A stretch of DNA of 60,616 nt. Origin: Candidatus Dojkabacteria bacterium (GTDB taxonomy: Bacteria > Patescibacteriota > Dojkabacteria > JAOAGR01). The stretch is from contig JAOAGR010000001.1 in NCBI GenBank assembly GCA_026415655.1, positions 1-60,616 on the forward strand. Direction: 5' to 3'. The notes below the pieces were generated by a model. It was not told the origin of the DNA, did not search any database, and worked only from the letters and a program-made list of their open reading frames with translations. This document shows, piece after piece, positions 28,663 through 38,948 of the stretch. How positions within the stretch are numbered: the first letter of the stretch is position 1; the number at the start of each line of letters is the position of its first letter. The translations under genes were made by a program, and so were the position numbers.

Positions 28663-30540
28663 TTAGCGACAGAATTTTTTCTCTAAATCATCAAATGGTA
28701 TTTCATAAATTATTGGTCTACCATGAGGGCAAGAATAAGGATTTTCACAAGATAATAATTTGTTTATTAAATCAATGATTTCTTCTTTTTTAAGCGGATC
28801 GCCAAATCTGATTGCAGTATGACAAGCCATTGTGGCAGCTATTTTTTTGATTGATTTTTCTAAGTCGAAGTTTTCATTAAATTGGCCTATGAGTTCTTTT
28901 ATAACTTTTTTATAGTTAAAAAACTTAGTACCTGCTGGTATGGCATTTATAATAATTTTATCTTTTCCTATTATTTCTATATCAAATCCTATCTGTTTAA
29001 AAATTGGCAAATTAGTTTCTATTATTTCAATTTCCTCTATTGTAAATTCAATTACTTCTGATACAAGTAGGTTTTGCTTGTCTAGATTTTTACTTTTCAA
29101 ATATCTGATAAAGTATTCAAAAAAGTATCTCTCTGATGCTGCATGTTGGTCAATGATAACAATACTCTTTTTTGTTGATAAAACTATATAACTATTATTT
29201 ATTTGGAATACATTTGACAAGTCGTAGTCATCAAATGTTTTTTCTAATCTTTTGTATTCTAAGTTTTGGATATCTAAATTTGTATCATCTGTTTTCGTAT
29301 CATTTTGGTATGTGTTTTCTTTGATTGTATCATAAATATTTTGGTTAAATTTAATCGCTTTATCAATTAAGAAACTACTTTTTATATTTGGTTTTGCTTT
29401 AGATTGATATTCTGAAACTGATGAAGTATTTTCAGGATTGTAATAATGTTTTTCCTCGTTTTTTAAGAATTCTTCAAATTCTTGAATAGTAAAGTCAGGG
29501 TTTTTAACTTGGATATAAGTATTTGTGTTTTCAGGTTTTATTTCTGCAATAGTGTCTTTTACAAAAGACTTTAGATGATTTTTCAAAATTGTAGATATTA
29601 TATCTTTAATTATATTAAATATCTTATTTTGATCAGAAAATCTTATCTCACTTTTGCGGGGATGGACGTTAAAGTCCACTTCAGCTGGATTGATCTCTAT
29701 GAAAAGTACAAATCCAGGATAAGTATTATTCATGAGAAATGTACCATATCCTACCTGTACAGCTTTGGGTATATTTTGGTCAAATATGGGTCGATGATTG
29801 ACAAAGAGATATTGTTTTTTTTTATCAAATATTTGTTTTTTAGGAAGTGTAGTATATCCAAAAATTTTTAGTTCATTATCATAATTTAATTCAAGCCAAT
29901 GTTGTTTTTCAATTTTTGTAACATCACAAATTCTATCAATCAATTCAGATTTGGGGTATATTTTAAGATGACGATCTATTTCTATTTCAAATCTGATGTT
30001 TGGATATGAAAGGACATAACTCAAAATAACTTGCCATATAGCGATATTTTCGGTCCTCGGAGATTTTAAAAATTTTTTTCTTGCAGGTATGTTTTCAAAG
30101 AGGTTTTTTACTTTTACTATGGTTCCTTTTGTGATGGATGTTGGTGATATAGTTATCTTTCCATCATAGTGTTTTATTAAACTACCGTTTGATTCTGATT
30201 GATGTCTTGTTAATATTTCGATGTCGGATACTGCAGCAATAGAAGCTAGCGCCTCACCTCGAAATCCCATTGTGTCGATTTTTTCTAAATCATCAATTGA
30301 AGAGATCTTGGATGTAGCATGTCTTAAAAATAGTTTGTCAAAGTCTTTAGAATGGATCCCATCACCGTTATCCTCAATTTGAATTAATTCAGTACCATAT
30401 TTTAATGCTTTTATTTTTATAATATCAGCTCCTGCATCTATTGCATTTTCTATCAATTCTTTGACTACAGAGGCTGGTCTTTCTACCACTTCACCAGCAG
30501 CTATCTTATTTATTACATCTTTTGAAAGTATATTAATCAT
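28663..30540 (-). CDS. mutL: DNA mismatch repair protein MutL
   Basis: INILSKDVINKIAAGEVVERPASVVKELIENAIDAGA, DNGDGI, TMGFRGEALASIAAVS, ACHTAIRFGDPL...CPHGRPI. Confidence 0.96.
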   Translation of the reverse strand: MINILSKDVINKIAAGEVVERPASVVKELIENAIDAGADIIKIKALKYGTELIQIEDNGDGIHSKDFDKLFLRHATSKISSIDDLEKIDTMGFRGEALASIAAVSDIEILTRHQSESNGSLIKHYDGKITISPTSITKGTIVKVKNLFENIPARKKFLKSPRTENIAIWQVILSYVLSYPNIRFEIEIDRHLKIYPKSELIDRICDVTKIEKQHWLELNYDNELKIFGYTTLPKKQIFDKKKQYLFVNHRPIFDQNIPKAVQVGYGTFLMNNTYPGFVLFIEINPAEVDFNVHPRKSEIRFSDQNKIFNIIKDIISTILKNHLKSFVKDTIAEIKPENTNTYIQVKNPDFTIQEFEEFLKNEEKHYYNPENTSSVSEYQSKAKPNIKSSFLIDKAIKFNQNIYDTIKENTYQNDTKTDDTNLDIQNLEYKRLEKTFDDYDLSNVFQINNSYIVLSTKKSIVIIDQHAASERYFFEYFIRYLKSKNLDKQNLLVSEVIEFTIEEIEIIETNLPIFKQIGFDIEIIGKDKIIINAIPAGTKFFNYKKVIKELIGQFNENFDLEKSIKKIAATMACHTAIRFGDPLKKEEIIDLINKLLSCENPYSCPHGRPIIYEIPFDDLEKKFCR

Positions 30541-31357
30541 TTTGTAGTTTCGTTAATTCGATAAGATTATCAACTAATCCCCAAATTGTCATTGGGCCCA
30601 CCCCTCCTGGTACAGGAGTTATATTTTCTACTATATCTTTAACATTATCAAAATCAACATCACCACAAATCTTGCCATTTTCATCAAAGTTAATTCCAAC
30701 ATCTATCACTGTTTGACCTTTTCTAAAATATTTAGAAGTTAAAAATTTAGCTTTTCCAATGGCTGATATTACTATATCTGCATCTTTTGTAATTTCTTCC
30801 AAGTTATTTGTGTGTGAATGACATATAGTTACTGTGGCATTTTCTTTTAATAAAGCTATAGATAACGGTTTACCGACTAAATTACTTCTTCCGATGACAC
30901 AAACATGTTTACTAGTTAATTCAATTTTATAATATTTCAATAAATGAATAATTCCTTTTGGAGTGGCGGGATAAATTTTTGAATTATCCGTAAGAAATCT
31001 ACCAATACTGTAACTGTCTAAACAGTCAACATCCTTTTCAGGTATTATACGATCTAAAATTCTTTGTTTGTTGAGATGATCTGGTATAGGTAACTGAACT
31101 ATTATTCCATTTGTACTTTCATCAAAATTAAGTTTATTAATGATTTCAATTAATTCATGTTCTTTTATTTTAGTTGACAGGTTTATTAAATTGAAGCTGA
31201 ATCCTAATTTGGTCAGAAAAATTCTCTTAAATTTTAGATATTTTTTTGAAGATAGATTGTGCCCGATTTGTATGGCGGCTAGTGTTGGTTGAAGATTGAT
31301 ACCTTGGATAGATTTTTGTGTCAAAAATTTTTGGGCTTTTTTACCATCAAGAAGCAT
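30533..31357 (-). CDS. folD: Bifunctional methylenetetrahydrofolate dehydrogenase/cyclohydrolase FolD
   Basis: GIIVQLPIPDHLN, PEKDVDCLDSYSIG, VIGRSNLVGKPLSIALLKENATVTICHS, TPVPGGVGPMTI. Confidence 0.96.
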   Translation of the reverse strand: MLLDGKKAQKFLTQKSIQGINLQPTLAAIQIGHNLSSKKYLKFKRIFLTKLGFSFNLINLSTKIKEHELIEIINKLNFDESTNGIIVQLPIPDHLNKQRILDRIIPEKDVDCLDSYSIGRFLTDNSKIYPATPKGIIHLLKYYKIELTSKHVCVIGRSNLVGKPLSIALLKENATVTICHSHTNNLEEITKDADIVISAIGKAKFLTSKYFRKGQTVIDVGINFDENGKICGDVDFDNVKDIVENITPVPGGVGPMTIWGLVDNLIELTKLQND

Positions 31358-31388
31358 AAAATTTATTTGGATTATATCATTGATGATT

Positions 31389-31586
31389 TTATTGACTGAT
31401 AATTGTTACAAAAGCTGCGGATATTATTGAAAGTGCTACTGCTGAAAGGATTATTATTGCTACTGTACGTATTAATAACTCTTTTAAATTTTTATTTAGT
31501 GATTTTTTATCAAAACTAAATATTTTTTTATTCTTAAAATAAACAGTTCTTTTATATATCTTTATTCCTAATTTCCTTTCCAACAT
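31389..31586 (-). CDS. Small single-TM protein
   Basis: 65 aa, basic N-terminus, hydrophobic C-terminus. Confidence 0.45.
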   Translation of the reverse strand: MLERKLGIKIYKRTVYFKNKKIFSFDKKSLNKNLKELLIRTVAIIILSAVALSIISAAFVTIISQ

Positions 31587-31601
31587 AAGTATTTGGTTAT
31601 T

Positions 31602-32216
31602 TTATTGGCATGATCCTATACCATCACCAAAAGTTACGTCAAAAACGATCTGTTGTTGACATAGTATATTTTGTTCAGGTCTACCGTTATTGCCTAAACC
31701 TAAGACACCCACAATAATAAAAGTAATAATAAAATAGCTAAATATGCCAACAAGTATATAAATTATTGAGTTAGTAATGCCCTGCCAACCTTTTTGTTTT
31801 TGCTCGGCGTTGTCGCTTGAGGTTGATATTAATATCGTAGATTTACCCAATCCAAAGGCTGAGACAGCACCTAAAACCATATAAATAAATGTAGTAATAC
31901 GAATAATAATTGTTTCTATAATGTTGGGGCCAAGGCATGAAAGATCATACTGTTTTTGAGATGGATTAGATACGTCTACTAGTACATTACCAGATAAGGT
32001 TAAAGAAGCTTTTTTATTTTCCAACGATGAAATATAACTTTTTACAATATCTGGACAATCAGAGTCCTGAACTAATTTAACAAATTGTGGGGTAATTTCA
32101 AAGAGCTTTTCTGAATCAGCATGTAATAAGTTAGTATATGTATTTATTAAGTAGAATATTATGAATATAAAGAATATAAATTTAACCATGATTTTCATAT
32201 CTATGAATTCTAACAT
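31602..32216 (-). CDS. Secreted/membrane protein with VirB2/TrbC-like two-TM C-terminus
   Basis: Signal-like N-terminus; C-terminal TM-loop-TM with SSDNAEQKQKGWQGITNSIIYILVGIFSYFIITFI. Confidence 0.5.
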   Translation of the reverse strand: MLEFIDMKIMVKFIFFIFIIFYLINTYTNLLHADSEKLFEITPQFVKLVQDSDCPDIVKSYISSLENKKASLTLSGNVLVDVSNPSQKQYDLSCLGPNIIETIIIRITTFIYMVLGAVSAFGLGKSTILISTSSDNAEQKQKGWQGITNSIIYILVGIFSYFIITFIIVGVLGLGNNGRPEQNILCQQQIVFDVTFGDGIGSCQ

Positions 32217-32280
32217 TTACAGACCCAGATGTTAATACAATAGTGCTTGATTAAATATTTGATTTAAAATAAAATAAAAT

Positions 32281-33459
32281 ATGTTTCTGTTCATCAAAAA
32301 ATTTTTATTTTTCTTGGTAATAATTCTATCTTTAAGTGCAAATTTGGCATTTTCCTATTATATAAATCCTAGAACATATGCACAAACGGGTGAACCTCCA
32401 CCACCGCCTTCAGATATAGATCAAGTAGATCAATACGACGTGGTGTGTACTTATCAGAATTGTCCTTCTAATAAAATTTTTCCTTGTAGCGAGAACGTTC
32501 CAAATAGAGCTAATTATTTGTGCAGATGTCCAAAAAACAAGTGTCGTTTATCTATTTTACCATATCAAAATGACAGTGAGGCGAGGGGAAGGACTTTTGT
32601 GGCTGCTACCGTAGGCGGAATTCTTGCAGCAGTTGCAGTGGGTGTTGGTATAGTTGCGACTGGTGGGGTTGGTCTTATTCTGGGTACTTTAGGAATATTG
32701 GGTTCGGCTATAGTTGGAAGTGCTGCTGGTGCTACTGTAGGTGCTTGGACTTGGGGATTTTTCGATGATAGAATATCGGGAGTACCAACGGAATCGCTTT
32801 ACATATGCTTTGATGAGGGAACTAAGATAACACTTAAACTATTGGAATCTATAGATCAAAACAAATACGGCTTTTTTGCGGTGAAGAAGGGTGGTGTCCT
32901 TTACAATAATGAAAAAAAGACAGACGACGATCCTAATTTAGAATATGTTTTATCAACTAATTTCCGGAATGATTTTTCATCTCCTGTTGGTAATCTTGTA
33001 CCAGATGGATCCGAATGTAAACTGACATCAGATGGAAATCAAGCTTATTGGTCATTTAATGTATATAAGTTTTTGAGTGATACACAGGGAAGTGAGCAGA
33101 ATATACTGTTTAAGAATTCGACATTCTGTGAAAATCCTATACTTAGTTCTTATGATCTAAGAGGATTACCTGTGGATGGTACATTTACATTTTTTGGATG
33201 TTTACCAAATTCGATAAATGGTTTAACATCTTTTATAGTACGATTACTGGTTGGATTAAGTGTATTTATCAATTTATTGATTATTTTGATTAATGTTTCT
33301 TTTGTTCTTTCTGATCCGACGAATCCTGATTCTATTGGAGAATCACAGAAACGAATAATAAATTCAATTTTAATTTTGGGATCCATATTGTTTGGAATAT
33401 TCTTTTTGAGGATTTTTGGTATAATTCTTTTTGATCAAACGATTATATTGGGAGGATAA
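32281..33459 (+). CDS. Cys-containing secreted/membrane protein with two-TM C-terminus
   Basis: Signal peptide, PPPPPS linker, Gly/Ala-rich hydrophobic hairpin, C-terminal TM-loop(DSIGESQKRIINSILI)-TM. Confidence 0.5.
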   Translation: MFLFIKKFLFFLVIILSLSANLAFSYYINPRTYAQTGEPPPPPSDIDQVDQYDVVCTYQNCPSNKIFPCSENVPNRANYLCRCPKNKCRLSILPYQNDSEARGRTFVAATVGGILAAVAVGVGIVATGGVGLILGTLGILGSAIVGSAAGATVGAWTWGFFDDRISGVPTESLYICFDEGTKITLKLLESIDQNKYGFFAVKKGGVLYNNEKKTDDDPNLEYVLSTNFRNDFSSPVGNLVPDGSECKLTSDGNQAYWSFNVYKFLSDTQGSEQNILFKNSTFCENPILSSYDLRGLPVDGTFTFFGCLPNSINGLTSFIVRLLVGLSVFINLLIILINVSFVLSDPTNPDSIGESQKRIINSILILGSILFGIFFLRIFGIILFDQTIILGG

Positions 33460-33465
33460 TCATAT

Positions 33466-36102
33466 ATGACAAAAATATTTTTTAAAAAAAAACTAAAGTA
33501 TATAAAAAATTCTAAATTTTTCAAACTCTTGTTTGTTCTCTTACCAGATAAAAAATTTTTTGTAAATACATTTAATTTGTTCTTAGCTTTTTTGATTTTT
33601 TTGATATTCTTTCTTATTTTTTATAGTACAGGTAGTACTCAACTAGCTAATGCCGAATCACCATTTGGCGATAAAATTGATAGTACGATGGATGGTGCCT
33701 TTTCTTATCTTACGGGATCATTCGGGGGACAAATGTTTAATTGTTATTACGCAAACACCCCGATAGGCAAAACAAGTGGAAATGATATTGATTGTGAGAC
33801 TGGAAATATAAATCCTAGTAATATACAAGCTATAATACAGGGAACATATGCAGGACCTCTATTATGGAAAGCAGATGCTGGTGCGATAGGACGTTTGGTA
33901 AATGCTACAAGAGCAGTTTCTACTGTGAGAGTTTTGAATCCTGGTGAAACAGCATTATATTATGCTAAACAAGCAAGAAACGAAGTTTATGCTCAATCTA
34001 TAGAGATACAATCTGGCCGAAACGTACTGGCACCTGTGTTTTTTCTTTATGAAACAACAAAAAATTTAGCATTGAGTATTATTGTGATTATTCTTACGGC
34101 AGGAGCTTTTAGCATATTAATATCAAATCTCACATTTTCAGAAAGTAAATTAAATATAGTACAGCTCTTTTTAAATACAGGTATCACTACCGTATTTATA
34201 CTTTTATACTACGAGATAGCAGCTATAATATATGACTTGACCGTTAATTATGGAAATGCGCTAGTTGCTGGAGTTTTAACTCCATATATAAATGCAAGGG
34301 CTGTCCTTGAAAGACTTCAACCGGGTGGTGACCTTAGTATTATGGCACTTTTTAGTACTATGTATTTTGTAGGCGTGAACGACGCCTTAATAGTTGTATT
34401 AAAATCAATTTCGTCATATTTTGAACCAGTTCTATACCAAACAGCACAAGCTACTCAATCTATACTTCCTGGTGCAACAGGATATGCACTAGGAGGAAGT
34501 GGGGTTGCCAATCTTATTTCAGCTACAGTTTCAAGTATGACAGGATTTGTTGTTGGCCTATTCATACCAGGTATAAAATATATTCTTTCAGCAAAACCTT
34601 TATTTGATACGATACTGGCTTTTATCATATTTTTTATGCAATTAAGAATATTTTTTACTCTTTTGTCCTCATTTGTTGGTTTTATATTAATGACGGGATT
34701 TGGACCCATAATGATAGTAAGTTCTGGTATAAATGAGGGTTGGGAAAATGGAATACTGCCTAAAATTAAAATGCTCATGGCTAATGGTTTAGTTTTTCCT
34801 GTAACCTTTTTCTTTATTTTGCTTGCCGCTATTACATTTAATATTCGTATGCCAGAGTCTATTATCGCTGATATGGGTGAAAACGTAAGAAAAGAACAGA
34901 TTTGTAGTTTTGATACAGCTATAAGTAATATAAATGGCGGAGCAGTCAATGAACAGGCTGATCGACTTTATTCAGACGCATATTATAGTCATAAGGTAGC
35001 TAATACTTTGAATCAAAATATATTTGATACTGTTCCTTCTTATCCTGGCTCTTGTAATACTTCTTTTGTAAGTCTCCCTTGGATGTATTTTCCCGCGCCT
35101 TTGGGTATTATTGGTCCACCATCAGAACAGCCATTGGTGGTAACTGGTTTAGTTATGACTTTTTTGGGCGTAGGATTCATAGTATTGGCTTCTCTTAGAT
35201 CATCACAGTTTGTATCAGAACTTTTGGATGTCAAGCCAGAGTTTCAATCTTTATCAGGTATAGTAGGTGATACGTTGAGAGTTGTTAAAGCAGTGCCTAC
35301 CGTAGCTACTATAACAGTACCGGTAACAGCTGGTCTAACTTCACTTGGCATTAGAGCTTTTATAGCCGGTGGCACATTTGTTGGAAAGCGTGGAATGGGA
35401 TGGTTATTTCGACTCTTGGATAACACTATTGGAAGACGTTTTACTTCTACATCTGGTGGATCTACAACACCACCATCCGGTACTGGACAGAATATCCGAC
35501 CGAGAGCAGGCTGGAGAGGTCCTGGTGATAGGCCACGGGTAGCTCCTCCTAGACGTGGTCAAGGAAGGCAAGCACAAAATTTACAACAAACACCTAATAA
35601 TCAAGCTAATAATAATAATAATCAAGCTGCAGCTAATAATCAGGCTCTCACAAGAGCAGAGAGAATATATATGGGATTACGACAATTACTTACAGGAAGT
35701 AGGAATATAGGAAGAGAGACATTAGCGGATTACTATGACGATTGGGTGAGACCGCGATCTACTGATTTAACTGGGGCCGAAGATTCAGCGACAGGTAGAC
35801 AATTGACCTATGAGGAATATGTTAATAGTTTGAGTAATAGAGTCGCTACAAGAGTAGGACGACAGGCGGGAGTCATAGGACCTAATCAGAAAACAACAAT
35901 TGCGGGTTTACCTCCTCATTTACAGAGTACTGCCTATCAACAGTTTGCAGAATCATTGCAGAGAGGAACACAAGGTATACAAAATCTTTCAAATGCTGCT
36001 ACGCAAGCAGCAAATGGTTTGAATACATTACTTAACCTCATAAATCAATTGGTTGGACGAACAGGTGAATTTTTAAAAATTATTGATACATTGGTAGGTT
36101 AA
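33466..36102 (+). CDS. Large polytopic VirB6/TrbL-like membrane protein
   Basis: 878 aa with multiple TMs, Gly-rich loops, and a Gln/Asn/Arg-rich cytoplasmic-type C-terminus. Confidence 0.55.
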   Translation: MTKIFFKKKLKYIKNSKFFKLLFVLLPDKKFFVNTFNLFLAFLIFLIFFLIFYSTGSTQLANAESPFGDKIDSTMDGAFSYLTGSFGGQMFNCYYANTPIGKTSGNDIDCETGNINPSNIQAIIQGTYAGPLLWKADAGAIGRLVNATRAVSTVRVLNPGETALYYAKQARNEVYAQSIEIQSGRNVLAPVFFLYETTKNLALSIIVIILTAGAFSILISNLTFSESKLNIVQLFLNTGITTVFILLYYEIAAIIYDLTVNYGNALVAGVLTPYINARAVLERLQPGGDLSIMALFSTMYFVGVNDALIVVLKSISSYFEPVLYQTAQATQSILPGATGYALGGSGVANLISATVSSMTGFVVGLFIPGIKYILSAKPLFDTILAFIIFFMQLRIFFTLLSSFVGFILMTGFGPIMIVSSGINEGWENGILPKIKMLMANGLVFPVTFFFILLAAITFNIRMPESIIADMGENVRKEQICSFDTAISNINGGAVNEQADRLYSDAYYSHKVANTLNQNIFDTVPSYPGSCNTSFVSLPWMYFPAPLGIIGPPSEQPLVVTGLVMTFLGVGFIVLASLRSSQFVSELLDVKPEFQSLSGIVGDTLRVVKAVPTVATITVPVTAGLTSLGIRAFIAGGTFVGKRGMGWLFRLLDNTIGRRFTSTSGGSTTPPSGTGQNIRPRAGWRGPGDRPRVAPPRRGQGRQAQNLQQTPNNQANNNNNQAAANNQALTRAERIYMGLRQLLTGSRNIGRETLADYYDDWVRPRSTDLTGAEDSATGRQLTYEEYVNSLSNRVATRVGRQAGVIGPNQKTTIAGLPPHLQSTAYQQFAESLQRGTQGIQNLSNAATQAANGLNTLLNLINQLVGRTGEFLKIIDTLVG

Positions 36103-36113
36103 GCTTACTATTT

Positions 36114-38930
36114 ATGTTAATTTTAACAGCATTAGCAGGAATTTTACCAATTAGACATATATCTAGACATATACCTAGTTTTATTAATAGTTCTGATTCA
36201 GACAGAGGGAAAAATTCGTATCGAGGCACCGTTGTTGTTTCTTCAGATTATGATCGTCCAGCTATAAGTTTATCTAGAGTTGTTCAAGAGCTCGGTAAGG
36301 ATAGGACCCTGCAACGACCGAATAATGAATATAATAATGGTGAATATCAGTCTGATATTCTTACTAGATTAAATACTTTTTACAATGCTTCCAAGACGTA
36401 CAATACGTACAATAAGTATGAAAATTATTTAAAAGATCTTGGTAAATTTAATTATAGTGAGAAGGAAGGACAGAATAAGTTAAGAAAAAGTATAGTTGGA
36501 ATAAAATCAGACTCAACTAATAATAATGAAACAAAATATGAAAAAGAAGGCCATGATATAAATAGTATCCAATCGAGTATCCCTAATGAGAGATTAACAG
36601 TAGAAAAGAGAGAAAAAATAAAGAGAATTTTTTATTCATTACGAGGTATAAGTAGAGAGAAATCTAGCTCTGACTCGGGTACTAATAGTCGTATATCTAA
36701 TGAATCTTCTAGAGTTTCTGATTCTTCGTATAATGATGGAAAAATCAATATAGATCCTAATCCAAATGCGCGGAGATTCACACAAAGTAAATTTTCTGGT
36801 TCTGTCGATGGTCAGCAATTATATTCAAAGCCTAATTCAAGCTTTGATAATAAACAATTATTCCAACAAGGGGGTACGAATCTACGACCTTATGATAGTT
36901 TGGCATCAACACTTAATCAACCTGATATTTACAATAGAAAAAGTAGCGTATATGGTCAATTAGGTGTTGGATCATCGAAAAACAACAATGATAGACAAGG
37001 AGAACAAACAAGCCCTAATTATTCTAGTAAACATGATATTAATACTCTTTTAGACGATGAATATCTTGATTTAGGTAGAGAGAGACAAGCTAATGGAATA
37101 CTAGATTGGCCTGACATTATTAAACAGGAACAGCAAAAACAACAGACAGAAAATCAAGTAGAAGATGATGATAAAAAAGGTAAAGATAAAGATAAAGATA
37201 ATGATAATGATAATGACAATGATAATAAAGAATCAAATATTCAGAAAGAATTTAGTGATATTAAATCTCCAGAGAAAGTTCAGTCATATTCTCCCAATTT
37301 ATCAATAGAAAAAGATGAAAATAATTTTGTAAAAGAACAAAATAATGAAGCAGAAAAAGCAAAAGATATAAAAGAAAGTCTTAACAAAGCTACAGATCAA
37401 TTAACGAGTCTTAAAAATAAAACAAAATCAGTTCAAGATGCCGCAAAAGTGGCCACAAAGGCAGCCAAGACTGCGGGAGTAATCTCTCGAGCTGGTGCAG
37501 CTATTGCTGCTGCCTTTAGTAATCCTGTTACAGTGACAATAATAATTATTTTAATAATTTTATTGTTATTATTCTTGATATTAATTTCTATCAACACCCG
37601 TCCCGCCACAGAGACAGCAGCAAATGATGTAATAAGAAATTCTATGTCCAAACTCACGACGGGTAATCTCATTATTGTTACTTACCCCAAGGACGCATCG
37701 ACATCGTCTACATCGTATAACGCAGCGGGTGAAATACAGATTCAACCTAAGAGCACAGACGGTGGCAGAAATATTTATGAATTCAAGTTTGTTGCGAATT
37801 ATCAGATAGATTTAGAGAATTTTATAAACAAAATTTTTTATGGTGCTTCTGGGTTGATAGAACAATATCGAGTCTTAATAACGAAAATTCAGGAGAAGAT
37901 AACATTTAATAGCTCAAATGTTGAGATAAGAAGTATATCGTTTTTAGATGCGACAGGTACAAGACTATCTGCAAGTCCAAATTATACTATCGAAACTGAT
38001 GACGAAACTGGTCTTGCTTCGATTACTTGGAATGTTGAAAAATCCGGGTGGGATAGTTCCATTTCTTATCCGTGTAAAATGAACCAGAACTCTGAGAAAA
38101 AATGTACGGGTGACGTAAAATTTTCCATAGAGTATGTATTAAAAAATAACCCTAGTGAGCTGAAAAATCATATGTTCTCTGTTGTTCATGAGGTAACAGC
38201 AGATGTACGAATCATTAAAAATGCACAGGGAGCGCAAATATATAATTATTCTTTGCCATCAGTGTCATATACTCTTTGTCGTAATAGAGCTGGAGGCGTA
38301 TTTTTGTGTAGCATAGGTTCACCGGGATTAGAGGATGGGGAGGATCCCTGGGCGGGTGTTACCATAGAAGGAGTTAGAAATGAAGTAGTGTCGATCGGCG
38401 ATCTGACTTTGGCATGTCCACTGAATAATACGAATGATATAAGATGTACAGCAGGACGTAATTATCCAAAGAATCTAGATAACGCATATGCCGGTAAACC
38501 CCATAATGCTTTGGATTTAGTTCCTAACCCAGCAAATAAAACAGTATACATAGCATCAGAAGCACAACGCATCAAAATTAACAACACAAATCCAAAGTGT
38601 GGGGCTACAGTTATTTTATATAATGACAATCTTGCAATTTTATATGCACATGTGGACGGCGATGCCGTAGCAAGTACTTCTGCCTCTTTTAAAAATGCGA
38701 TGGATCAACAAAACAAAGTTGTCGAGATAAATGAGTTACAGGTTGGAGGTCCGATGGGTTGGTTAAAGGAAATAAATGGAAATACATATTTTTCTAATGG
38801 TACCTTGTGTGCAACTGGAACACACCTACACTTTACTATACTAAAAACTGATGGAACGCCTACAGAGGGTTTATATGATAAAGTGAACGAAGCGTGCGGT
38901 GGTAAAATATCCAGATGTCCTGATGAATAA
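36114..38930 (+). CDS. Membrane-anchored M23 family metallopeptidase with long disordered N-terminus
   Basis: About 450 aa low-complexity region, one TM (VTVTIIIILIILLLLFLILISI), ectodomain, then canonical-order M23 motifs HNALDL, LYAHV, GTHLHFTI. Confidence 0.75.
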   Translation: MLILTALAGILPIRHISRHIPSFINSSDSDRGKNSYRGTVVVSSDYDRPAISLSRVVQELGKDRTLQRPNNEYNNGEYQSDILTRLNTFYNASKTYNTYNKYENYLKDLGKFNYSEKEGQNKLRKSIVGIKSDSTNNNETKYEKEGHDINSIQSSIPNERLTVEKREKIKRIFYSLRGISREKSSSDSGTNSRISNESSRVSDSSYNDGKINIDPNPNARRFTQSKFSGSVDGQQLYSKPNSSFDNKQLFQQGGTNLRPYDSLASTLNQPDIYNRKSSVYGQLGVGSSKNNNDRQGEQTSPNYSSKHDINTLLDDEYLDLGRERQANGILDWPDIIKQEQQKQQTENQVEDDDKKGKDKDKDNDNDNDNDNKESNIQKEFSDIKSPEKVQSYSPNLSIEKDENNFVKEQNNEAEKAKDIKESLNKATDQLTSLKNKTKSVQDAAKVATKAAKTAGVISRAGAAIAAAFSNPVTVTIIIILIILLLLFLILISINTRPATETAANDVIRNSMSKLTTGNLIIVTYPKDASTSSTSYNAAGEIQIQPKSTDGGRNIYEFKFVANYQIDLENFINKIFYGASGLIEQYRVLITKIQEKITFNSSNVEIRSISFLDATGTRLSASPNYTIETDDETGLASITWNVEKSGWDSSISYPCKMNQNSEKKCTGDVKFSIEYVLKNNPSELKNHMFSVVHEVTADVRIIKNAQGAQIYNYSLPSVSYTLCRNRAGGVFLCSIGSPGLEDGEDPWAGVTIEGVRNEVVSIGDLTLACPLNNTNDIRCTAGRNYPKNLDNAYAGKPHNALDLVPNPANKTVYIASEAQRIKINNTNPKCGATVILYNDNLAILYAHVDGDAVASTSASFKNAMDQQNKVVEINELQVGGPMGWLKEINGNTYFSNGTLCATGTHLHFTILKTDGTPTEGLYDKVNEACGGKISRCPDE
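37180..37230 (+). repeat. Imperfect GATAAA/GATAAT hexamer run encoding (DK)n(DN)n
   Basis: Read directly: gataaagataaagataatgataatgataatgacaatgataat. Confidence 0.85.
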
Positions 38931-38948
38931 TTTTGTTATCATTTATAT

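Noticed and set aside
34455-34949. 164-aa minus-strand ORF
   Set aside because: Antisense to the VirB6/TrbL-like gene, which has coherent TM structure; likely a shadow ORF.
37180-37230. Hexamer run as a regulatory or phase-variable repeat
   Set aside because: In-frame, imperfect, and encodes a charged linker; hexamer changes would not shift the frame.
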